Positions 45,962 to 57,900 of a DNA stretch of 64,000 bases are shown piece by piece (position 1 is the first letter of the stretch; the number at the start of each line of letters is the position of its first letter). Source of the stretch: Mya arenaria (lineage: Eukaryota > Mollusca > Bivalvia > Myida > Myidae); the NCBI RefSeq assembly GCF_026914265.1, contig NC_069130.1, positions 39,238,988 through 39,302,987 of the forward strand, written 5' to 3'. Made by a program: the position numbers and the translations under genes. The notes beneath the pieces are model-generated. The model had not been told where the DNA came from. It saw only the letters and a program-made list of their open reading frames with translations, and did no database searches.

Positions 45962-48900
45962 GTTGGTAATATAAAATGAACTTTAAAGCTGCACTCTCAC
46001 AAATATACCATTTTTACATTTTTTTTGTCTTGGAAAGAGCAACTTTTTGCGTAAATATCTGCAAACCAATGATATAAGATTGATGACAAAAAATCAGATC
46101 GTAGATTTTCATATTTCTGTTCAAAAAATAATGGTTAATGGCTACTAAGGGTTTAAGAAAAATGCATAAAACATCAATTTTTAAACTTAAATATAAAAAT
46201 CTGCGATCTATTTTTTGTCAGCAGTCTTATATAACAAGTTTCCATGGAATTTCGCTAAAAATTGGCTCGTTCAAAGACAATAAAAAGTTGTCAAAGCGTC
46301 CAATCTGTGAGAGTGCAGCTTTAAGAAATTATATATCTTACGTATTGTTACACAATATTTAAGCGTGCGTTCTTTGTTTGTGTTTATACGTTAACTCCAT
46401 TATCTGCACGGTAACCAAGAGGGCGGAGCTTGACCGTTCAATAAGTTGCGTGCGGATAAGCTAAAATGATATCCATATATATATATATATACGCACGGCA
46501 CTTGTTAAACTCCGTCCCTGTAATATGGCACAAAATTGGTACCACTACCACAACAACTTCCCAGCAGCCTTGTGGTTAAAATCATACAACTCCGAATACA
46601 TGTATTTGTATTATACTATGTGGAATACACGTTTAATACTATGTGGAATACATGTATAATACTATGTGGAATACAAGTATAATACTATGTGGAATACATG
46701 TACACTACTATGTGGAATACATGTATAATACTCTGTGGAATACATGTATAATACTTTGTGGAATACATGTATAATACTTTGTGGAATACATGAACAATAC
46801 TATGTTGAATAAATGTACAATACTATGTGGAATACATGTATAATACTCTGTTGAATAAATGTACAATACTATGTGGAATACATGTATAATGCTTTGTGGA
46901 ATACATGTATAATACTATGTGGAATACATGTATAATGCTTTGTGGAATACATGTATAATACTATGTGGAATACATGTATAATGCTTTGTGGAATACATGT
47001 ATAATACTTTGTGGAATACATGTACTATACTATGTGGAATACATGTATAATGCTTTGTGGAATACATGTATAATACTATGTGGAATACATGTATAATACT
47101 ATGTGGAATACATGTACAATACTATATGGAATACATGTATAATACTTTGTGGAATACATGTACTATACTTTGTGGAATACATGTACTATACTATGTGGAA
47201 TACATGTATAATGCTTTGTGGAATACATGTATAATACTATGTGGAATACATGTATAATACTATGTGGAATACATGTATAATGCTTTGTGGAATACATGTA
47301 TAATGCTTTGTGGAATACATGTATAATACTATGTGGAATACATGTATAATACTATGTGGAATACATGTATAATGCTTTGTGGAATACATGTATAATACTT
47401 TGTGGAATACATGTACAATACTATGTGGAATACATGTATAATGCTTTGTGGAATACATGTATAATACTATGTGGAATACATGTATAATACTATGTGGAAT
47501 ACATGTATAATACTTTGTGGAATACATGTACAATACTATGTGGAATACATGTACTATACTATGTTGCCAGGAATACATGTATTGTTTATTTAAACGTTCA
47601 AACTTTATATTTTATTTCTATGCACTTCTTAACAGTTGCCTGAAGCGCAAGTTTATCTAGTGCTTAATACAAGGTGGTCGATGTTCGAACTTAATGATTA
47701 TAATCAGTAAAGCTAAACATTCCCTTAAATTTAAGTTAGTTAAACAAAGGGTATTGGATGCAACTGTAACTCCCCTCCCCTCGTTGCTAACTAAATACCA
47801 TATACTGTGTTATAGGATTTCAATCAGAGTCTTGCGTAGCAACTATTAAATGACTGAGACTGCTTACCAAATATTGCTATATTTAGATTTTTTGTGTACC
47901 TCAGTTTCTTTCTTCTCACTTCTCGTGTAAGCTACGTTAAAGCTGCACTCTCACAGATTTACTGTTTTGACAACTTTTTTTATTTTTTGTCTTGGAATGA
48001 GAAAATTTCTGCCTAAATATCTGCAAACCAGTGATATAAGACTGCTGACAAAAGATCAAATTGCAGATTTTCATATTTCCGTAGAAAATTAATGTTTTAT
48101 GGCTTAAACCGTTACTAGCGGTTTAAGAAAAATGCATAAAACATCATATTTATTTTAACTTAAATATGAAAATCTGCGATCTGATTTTTTGTCAGCAGTC
48201 TTATATCACTGGTTTGCAGATATTTACGCAAAAATTGGTTCATTCCAAGACAAAAAAAGGTTGTCAAAGCGGTAAATCTGTGAGAGTGCAGCTTTAAAAC
48301 ATACTTTGAATTATTATTTTTCGAATTTCTGGAAAGGCATTATTTAATTTTAAAGCTGCACTCTCACAGATTAAACGTTTTGACAACGTTTTTATTTTTT
48401 TGTCTTGGAACGAGCCATTTTTTGCGAAAATGCATGGTAACCAGTTATATAAGACAGCTGACAAAAAATAAGTCGCAGATTTTTATATTTAGTTCAAAAC
48501 GGTTTAAGCCATAAAACATTAGTTTTCGAGCGGAAATATGAAAGTCTGCGATCTGATCTTTTGTCAGCAATCTTATATCATTGGTTTGCAGCCAGTTACG
48601 CAAAAAAATGCTCTTTCCAAGACAAAAAATAAAAAAAGTTGTAAAATTGGTAAATCGGTGAGAGTGCAGCTTTAAGGTAATCCAATATAAAAATGCTACT
48701 GGTAAAGTTTGTTTAAACGTTACACAATGTTAAGTTTGCATGTTATTAAAGTTTTCACCGTCTTTGCATCCTAATGGTGGATGGCTTACCTTTGGACTCA
48801 CTGAAATTAAAACTATTGATTTGTAATTGACGTTATAATTGTAACTGAAGGAAAGCTGTCCGACACTGCATACATACATGTTTATTGGCTGTTCCGTAAC

Positions 48901-51900
48901 CTCTTTTACTGTTTTCTTTTTAATTTATTGATTTTTTTACGTGAAACCGATTCTGGTCAAGGCCTAGAAATGTTTTTTTTAGGGTAGCATCCCCAAAATT
49001 ATTTGGTATGGTAGGTAGGGATTTCATTTTCCCAGATGTACTTTGACGATATCATTTTCTTGCAAATAGCACTATATTTTGCAAATGTCACTCATATATT
49101 GCTGTTGCTATGGAGCTTTATTCCATGTCAAAAAGTTAATTTCAGTTTATGTTTAAACAAAATTATGTACTAGGGTCGGCGTCTATTATTCGGTAAGGTC
49201 GGGTTACCCGAAACAATGTTTTTTGTAAGGGCTTATGTGAAATTGAATCGTAAGCATATTCTTTTTACATGACAGGGGGACATCAAAGGATGACAAATGC
49301 GCATATCAACCATATGTGACGCCTCCCCCGGGCATTTAAACACATGTTCACATGTCACAACATAATTATATTGAAAATTCTCTGTTGTACCACACTGATT
49401 TTTTTTCGATATTTACAAAGCCCTTTGCCTTCCAAAATGGAAAAATCTTTGTGAGCAATTAAATTTTTGTATATTTCCTTCAAGAAAACCGCGTCACAGT
49501 ATTAGGAAAATATTATGTTGTTGTTTTTCTGACTGAAAAATTGACCAGTCCTTTTAAGGCATACACAATTCGGAACTCCTCGGTCATTTTTATCGAAAAA
49601 AAACATCGGATGTATTTGGACGCTTTACAATGTCAGAAATCGGTACACTTTAAGTCCGCCGCAAGTAGATCGCGTAGTTATTTAATTTAGCACTTAAACT
49701 TAATGGCTTAACTCATAGGCATCTTTTGTTATGATTATGTTTGCAATTATACACTTCACTGGCAATTAATTTAAACTTAGATCAACAAGTACAAGCTACA
49801 ACACTACATTTAATTACTGATGTAATTAAAAAAATACGAACTATACTGATGTTCCGGCATACATCCTCTCTGTTATTGTTATTCGATATGTTAGATATGT
49901 TTGTTATTCATGTCTGAAAATAGCTCATTGAGCTAATATTTCTTGTTAACACATACCCGACTTTAAATAAAGATTCTTGTATCTTGTATCTTGTTGGTTT
50001 CGATAAAAATGGAGGAGCTCCGAATGAACGAAATGCACCAGTCAATTGTAACCACGGCCCAAGAGGTCCGGGTGTATACCGGGGAAAGACGGGGAAATGG
50101 GCCGTGTTTTTACTTTCCAGGTGGCCCCGCAGTGCCGGGTGACTGCGGTGGGTTTGTCTTCACGCTAAATGTAGCGGGAAATTGGTCTTATCTAGGGTCC
50201 CATGGGTGCGGGGGCATTTGGCGGGTTTTTTACCAGCAGATTGTCCCCGCAGGGCGGAGACTTTGCACGGGCTTGGCTCGACCAAAAGTAAGTCAAAGTC
50301 CCCGCTATACCTCGGACCTGGGGGGGGGGGCGTGGTTACAAGTGACTGGTGCATAAACAAATCCCCGACTATAGGATATATGTACAACTATTTTTTTCTG
50401 GCTTGTTTTTGAAAATAGAATACAGATTTAGCATATTTATCCAACATTACAATGATATAAAAGCGATTGTGTAAAGTGGCTTTTCTTGTGGCAACTGCAT
50501 GCCTCATTCGGAACTCCTCGGTCATTTTTTTTCGGAAGTGTATTATTGCAAACATAATTAGGATTCTCAAGAGTTAAATCATGAGTTCCGAATATTGTGC
50601 CTACAAATACCGGAAAGTGGAGAGCATTCTTCTCGAGGTTTGTAATGGCCAAAACATTAGGAAAAAATATTTCACGACGGTCTTTTTTTTTCGAAGTGAA
50701 GATTGAGTTATTAACCGAAACTAGACGAAAATTTAATTTCACGACGGTCCAATATTTCTTAATATATACAATTTAAAGAGCAAACCAATTCATCATTCTA
50801 AATTATTTTATTGGGAAATACATCATTACATATGTTTTGAATTTTATAAATACAGTATACTATACACTTACACATACTTTAATTTTCTAATAAATTTTAA
50901 GCTTGGGTTTTTGGTATAAGATTGAGATCAATTTCTTTTTTTTCTATTATAATAACACAGTTCTGTTTCTTTTAACTATTGGTCCATCGAGTATTTCCCC
51001 ACACCACCTTCAGCAATCACTTGTTAGCTGCAATGTTCATTGTAAGTTTCTTGAATTGCTTGCAGTAGTAAAACATGGGCCCCGTTATGATGATCATGAG
51101 CACCACACCGTGAAGGTACTTTATCTGGAATGACAAAAAGATAAAGACATATTAAATAATATAATTTTTAATTATATCAGTTATTACGAATAATCAGGCT
51201 GTTTAATACTAGTTACAGTCTCTCCAAGGTTTTTATTAGTTACAGTTCCCTATAGTTAGTACTAGGTACAGTTCCCCATGGTTAGTACTAGTTACAGTTT
51301 CCATGGTTAGTACTTAATTGTTCCTGTTACCCATGATTAGTACTTGTTACGGTTCCCCCTGGGTAGCACGAGTTACAGTTACCCATGGTTAGTACTAGTT
51401 ACAGTCACCCATGGTTAGTACTAGTTACTGTTACCCATGGTTAGTACTAGTTACAGTTTCCATGGTTAGTACTAGTTACTGTTACCCATGGTTAGTACTA
51501 GTTACAATACCCCCTGGGAAGTACGAGTTACAGTTACCCATGGTTAGTACTTGTTACAGTTCCCCTTGGGTAGCACTATTTACAGTTTCGCATGGTTAGT
51601 ACTACTAGTTACAGTTCCCCCTTGGTAGCACTAGTTACAGTTCCCCATGGTTAGTACTAGTTACAGTTCCCATAGTTAGTACTACTAGTTACAGTTCCCT
51701 CTGGGTAGCACTACTGCAGTTACAGTTCCCCATGGTTAGTACTAATTACAGTTCTCATGGTTAGTACTATTAGGTATAGTCCCCATGGTTAGTACTACTG
51801 TTACAGTTACCCATCATGGCATGGGTTGTACTAGTAATTGTTACCCATGGTTAGTACTAGTTACGGTTTCCCCGCGGTAGCACTAGTTACAGTTTCCCTT

Positions 51901-54900
51901 GGGTAGCACTTGTTACAGTTCCCCCTGGGTAGCACTACTGCAGTTACAGTTCCCCATGGTTAGTACTAGTTACAATTCCCATGGTTAGTAATACTAGATA
52001 CAGTCTGTCCCCATGGTTAGTACTGGTTACAGTCTCCATGGTTAGTACTAGTTACAGTCTCCATGGTTAGTACTTGTTACAGTCTCAATGGTTAGTACTA
52101 GTTACAGTTTCCATGGTTAGTACTAGTTACAGTCTCCATGGTTAGTACTAGTTACAGCCACCATGGTTTGTACTAGTTACAGTCTCCATGGTTAGTAGTA
52201 GTTACAGTCCCCATGGTTACTACTAGTTACAGTCTCCATGGTTAGTACTAGTTACAGTCCCCATGGTTACTACTAGTTACAGTCTCCATGGTTAGTACTA
52301 GTTACAGTCCCCATGGTTAGTACTAGTTACAGTCTCCATGGTTAGTACTATTAGTTACAGTTTGAATGGAATTGAATTGCCATTTGTAAATCCTGAATGA
52401 TTTTGATGGTTCTCGAAACAGTTGCATTGTAATTTCCTTATTTATAACAGAATAAAGCTAAGGTCATTACTTTTGTTTAGTTTTTATTTGAATAAATAAT
52501 ATTTTTTTTTAAGTTAGTGGCCCGTTTAGTTTAATCTTCAAATACTTTTCTGTCAAGAAATAACAATAAAGCATAAAGACATTTTGAACGATCAAAGTTC
52601 GACTTCATCATCAACTTTATGTATATATTATACATGAATTGATATTGTAAGAAAACGTACGTTTTTCGGCATGCGGTACTTGGGAAGTCCATATGTAAAT
52701 TTGGCCTGCTGAATAAGCGTAGAGCGATGTGTAAAAGTCATCAGACCTTTTGAAATTTGACCCAGTCCTCGCATTGTGCTTGTTATGCAAGGTTATTTAG
52801 CGGAAGTAGCATTATAATTTCTACGTCATATCCGGCAGATTGATAATGACGTAATGGCACTGCCCTATTGTTGATAATTTAATTGAAGTTTGTTAAAAGA
52901 AACGTATTTTAAAATAACTGTTTAATAGTATATTATTTGTGAAGTTTTAAAAAGAAATCTCTGCTTCATTTTCTCCAGTATATTTCTACCGTTATTGTGT
53001 ATAAATCTACCATTTTTTATAGCGGAAAGCGGAGAGCTGGGGTGGGGGCTGAAATTTGTCAAAATTTTACGAGGTGAGGGCCAATCCCACCATACCAACT
53101 TCGCAATATAAGTATACCCCCCCCCCCCCCCCTAAAATCGTCAAAGTTTACTGTTTATTTCAATTCAGGTGTATACAATAAAATACGCCCGCAATGCACT
53201 ATTTAGGACTAAAGGTTTTTTCTGGAGGGACTAACCCCTAAAACCCATCCATGCACTATATAAACCAAATGTATTTTAGTTCTGAGGGAGCGGTAAAGGT
53301 CAAAAGGTTACGCCCCTTATCTACGTCCTCTCTAGTGTCAAATCTTGGAGCCGCCCCTGGGGAGCACGTCCTCAGTAGCGGGCCCAAGGTACAATCCCTC
53401 TGTCATCAAAACCTGAGCTCTCCTGTTAAAGATATATTTTAATATTTACATTCATTTGCTCACTATAGACTTAGTGAACTTTTCCTAATTCTTGACCAAC
53501 GCTGTCATAAAATGCTCTCTACTTTTCGTCAAATTTATTAATACGCATATTTATATCATTTACTTCTTGTAGTGCCTATACTGACGTTTTCGATGTGTAT
53601 CATTTTTAGGTTTCTTTAATTTTAGCTTGAAAATAACAACAATTTTAACCCTCTATGATTACCTATGGTGGCATACAACTGCCGTAAGATAACCTGTTAA
53701 AGCTGCACTCTCACAGATATACCATTTTTACAACTTTTTTATTTTTATTTTTTTGTCTTGGAAAGAGCAAATATTTGCACAAATATCTGCAAATAAATGA
53801 TATAAGATTGCTGACAAAAATCAGATCGTAAATTGTCATATTTCCGTTCGAAAATTAATGTTTTATTGCTTAAACCGTTACTAACGGGTTAAGAAAAATG
53901 CCTAAAACATCATTTTTTGAACTGAAATATAAAAATCTGCGATCTAATTTTTTTTGTCAGCAGTCTAATTAACTGGTTTCCATGGATTTTCGCAAAAATT
54001 GGCTCGTTCCAAGACAAAAAATAAATAAGCTGTCAAAACGTTCAATCTGTAAGAGTGCAGCTTAAATAAATAACGTCAGCGGATTGTTTCGTGTTTACCA
54101 CTTAATTTTCGCCATAATTATCTAGCTTTCTAGTTAATATTCGTGTTACCTTTTTGGAAAGATAAATATCAAGAGACTAAAAAATGGCTTGAAAATGCCC
54201 AGAACTGTCACATATTATCTTTTTACACAACACTAACACGATAACTAGTTTATGGTTTTCGAAATCCACTAAATAAGTAATGCACCAGTCAATTGTAACC
54301 ACGGCCCCTCCAGGTACGGGGTATACCAGGGAAATGGGCCGAGTTTTTACCTTTCAGGTGGCCCCGCAGTGCCGGGTGAATGCGTTGGTTTTGTCTTCGT
54401 TTTAAATATAGCGGGAAATTGGCCTTATCTAGGGTCCCTGGGGTGCGGGGGCATTTGGCGGGGATTTTACCATCTGTTTGTCCCCGCAGAGCGGGGATTT
54501 TAGCCGGGGTTGGCTGGACCGAAAGTCAAAGTCCCCGCTATTCCCCGGACCTGGGAGAGCCGTGGTTTCAATTGACTGGTGCATAACCTACATGTACTAA
54601 CTGGTTAACGTAATAAGATTCGTGTTACCACTTAGCTAACAGGTTATCTTACGGCAGTGTTTATGCCACATTTTTACCCTTTTCCCTATTCATTGCACGT
54701 ATTGTATATTAGTATGACTATAAATGATAAAAATATGATAATAATATTTTCATTTTTAGAATGCAGCATATACGATGTAGTTATTATTAAAGGTATTGGA
54801 GGGCGGGAGCATCGACGTGTACATGCCCAACCTCTTCAACCCCCAGGGTCACCATCTTGACCAATCGACAGGGGAATCGGACGGGGTCTTGTTGACAATG

Positions 54901-57900
54901 GCTGACGTCACCGGTAACCATGCCTACCGACTAATATTTTGGCGTGGACAATTTATTTACAGCATGGCAGTGGTGGCAGAATATGTTTTAAGCTATTAGA
55001 TATACAATCATGTAAATATTGGATTCATGGTGATTCCATTTTGTTGAAGTGGTACCATTTGAAAGGACTTTATGGGTATAAAAACAATCAGTACAAACTA
55101 TACCGAAAACAATATCGGAAACAAGTTATTTAAGCATTTATTCGGATCTCCTCGGCCATTTTTATCGAAAGCAACCTCGGATGTATATGGACGGTTTACA
55201 ATGTCAGAAATCGGTACACTTTAATTACGCTGCAATCTCTTTATGTATAATGTATTTAATGTCATTTATTTTGGCATTGGTGCGTTTACCGATTGGCATT
55301 GGTGCGTTCACCGATTGGCATTGGTGCGTTCACCGATTGGCATTGGTGAGTTCACCGATTGGCATTGGTGAGTTCACCGATTGGCATTGGTGAGTTCACC
55401 GATTGGAATTGGTGCGTCGACCGATTCGCATTGGTGCCTCTACCGATTGGCATTGGTGGGTCCACCGATTGGAATTGGTGCGTTCACCGATTCGCATTGG
55501 TGCCTCTACCGATTGGCATTGGTGGGTCCATCGATTGGAATTGGTGAGTTCACCGATTGGAATTGGTGCGTCGACCGATTCGCATTGGTGCCTGTACCGA
55601 TTGGCATTGGTGCCTCTACCGATTGGCATTGGTGAGTTCACCGATTGGCATTGGTGAGTTCACCGTTTGGCATTGGTGGGTCCACCGATTGGAATTGGTG
55701 CGTTCACCGATTCGCATTGGTGCCTCTACCGATTGGCATTGGTGGGTCCACCGATTGGAATTGGTGAGTTCACCGATTGGCATTGGTGAGTTCACCGATT
55801 GGCATTGGTGGGTCCACCGATTGGCATTGGTGCCTCTACCGATTGGCATTGGTGAGTTCACCGATTGGCATTGGTGAGTTCACCGATTGGCATTGGTGGG
55901 TCCACCGATTGGAATTGGTGCGTCGACCGATTCGCATTGGTGCCTCTACCGATTGGCATTGGTGAGTTCACCGATTGGCATTGGTGCGTTCACCGATTGG
56001 AATTGGTGCGTCGACCGATTCGCATTGGTGCCTCTACCGATTGGCATTGGTGGGTCCACCGATTTGAATTGGTGCGTCGACCGATTCGCATTGATGCCTC
56101 TACCGATTGGCATTGGTGGGTCCACCGACTGGAATTGGTGCGTCGACCGATTCGCATTGGTGCCTCTACCGATTGGCATTGGTGAGTTCACCGATTGGCA
56201 TTGGTGCGTTCACCAATTGGAATTGGTGCGTCGACCGATTCGCATTGGTGCCTCTACCGATTGGCATTGGTGGGTCCACCGATTGGAATTTGTGCGTCGA
56301 CCGATTGGCATTGGTGCCTCTACCGATTGGCATTGGTGCCTCTACCGATTGGCATTGGTGCCTCTACCGATTGGCATTGGTTGGTCCACCGATTTATACT
56401 AACAACACTAGTATCAACTAACATCAAGGGGCAGAGTTACTATAGTTAACTCATTACACGGGACAATGTTGTTGTTGAAGGCTATTATAGTTAGGCCATA
56501 TCAAATTAAATATATGTTTAGCGTTACATTCATATTTCAAAACATACATACTCGGATGAAGAAAAAAACAAGTGCCGTAAAAAGGATTGTCTTTGCTAAG
56601 TAAGTATCTAATATCTATGGGACTAACATGTAACATAACCACTGACTTGATAACATAATATGAAACATACAAGATACAAGACTCTTTATTTAAAGTCGGG
56701 TGTATGCTGACAAGAAACATTAGCTCAATGAGGTATTTTTCGACATAATAACAAACATGCATACCATATCAAGCATAATATAGCGCTGGTGATCAGGAAA
56801 ATAACTCAACAGGCTGAACAACACATAACTTCCATGGTATCAAGGTACATTCGGAACTCCTCGGCCATTTTCCATCGACGACAACCTCGGATGTATATGG
56901 ACAGTTACATTGTCAGAAATCTAAACATTTAACTACGCTGCAAGTAGATCGCGTAGTAATTTCAATTTAGCAGTTAAACTGAATGACTTTACTCTTGGGA
57001 ATCAATATTATTTATGCAATAATCATGTGACACTATAATGACTATCAGTTTAGACTTGGTAATAAACAATACACGTTAAAACACTTCAATTATTAATATT
57101 CTTATTCAAAATCTTACGAACTACTTCTACCGATGAACCGCCATACATCCGAGGTTATTTTCGATGGAAAATGGCCGAGAAGTTCCGAATGATCAAATTA
57201 CTTACTTCAATAGGTTAGAACGCATGTGAGTTATCTTTGCTAGATAGGTCAGTTGGTATAATATCTGACTTGTCAGAATGGGTCCCGGGTTTAATCCCAA
57301 GAAATGCCACGTACTTTCCGGATCTTGTGGCATTACTAGCTTTGCTAAAAAATAATGACCCCTGATTTAACGGGTTTCAACACAGGTTCTACGCGGAGGG
57401 GACGGGAATTCCGCCCTGTATCTGCTCGACCATGACCACGTCACGGACCGGATATCCGTCCTTGAGAAGACGGACCAGGTGCCCCGCGGGGGCTTCCAGT
57501 ATGGGCCCTTCGAGGAAACAAGTAATACGGGCTCTCCATGGGAAACACCTGTCGGGGCTTGACCTACATAATTCCGTTCCTCGACTTCTCTTTCCCTCCA
57601 AACCCTTAATGGTTTCTGTCTATACCTTCAGCCGTTTGTCATATTTAGTTTCCCTGGTTCCTTAGCTTAATGACCATTTGGTAGATGGAATCCTTCTTCC
57701 TCTCTAGCCATGGCGTGGGTCTTGTGGAACATCTTTAGTTTTGCAGTGAAACTTTTCTCCTGGTGCAGTATTCCCGAACGTATTAAGTCTTAGTTTGACT
57801 CTCAGACTCAGAAAACTGCATTCTTAAATATACTTTGACTACAGACATGCGTTTGAGTTCAGCACATATTATTTGTAACAGATACACCATTTGTATCCAT

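Larger units (their letters stand above)
53668..54669. mobile_element. About 1-kb TIR element hosting two nested MITEs
   Basis: GTGGCATACAACTGCCGTAA and following bases (53668-53700) are mirrored by 54637-54669 (CTTACGGCAGTG...TGCCAC), giving 33-bp inverted ends. Within lie a piggyBac-type MITE (53701-54061), inserted at the TTAA right at the inner edge of the left end, and a GC-rich family E element (54281-54583). Confidence 0.75.

Noticed and set aside
50034-50387. A 121-codon GC-rich open frame
   Set aside because: It coincides with a TIR element whose second copy does not keep the frame.
55272-56449. A set of overlapping 60-170-codon frames
   Set aside because: Artefacts of the 22-bp minisatellite between TMED exons 2a and 2b.
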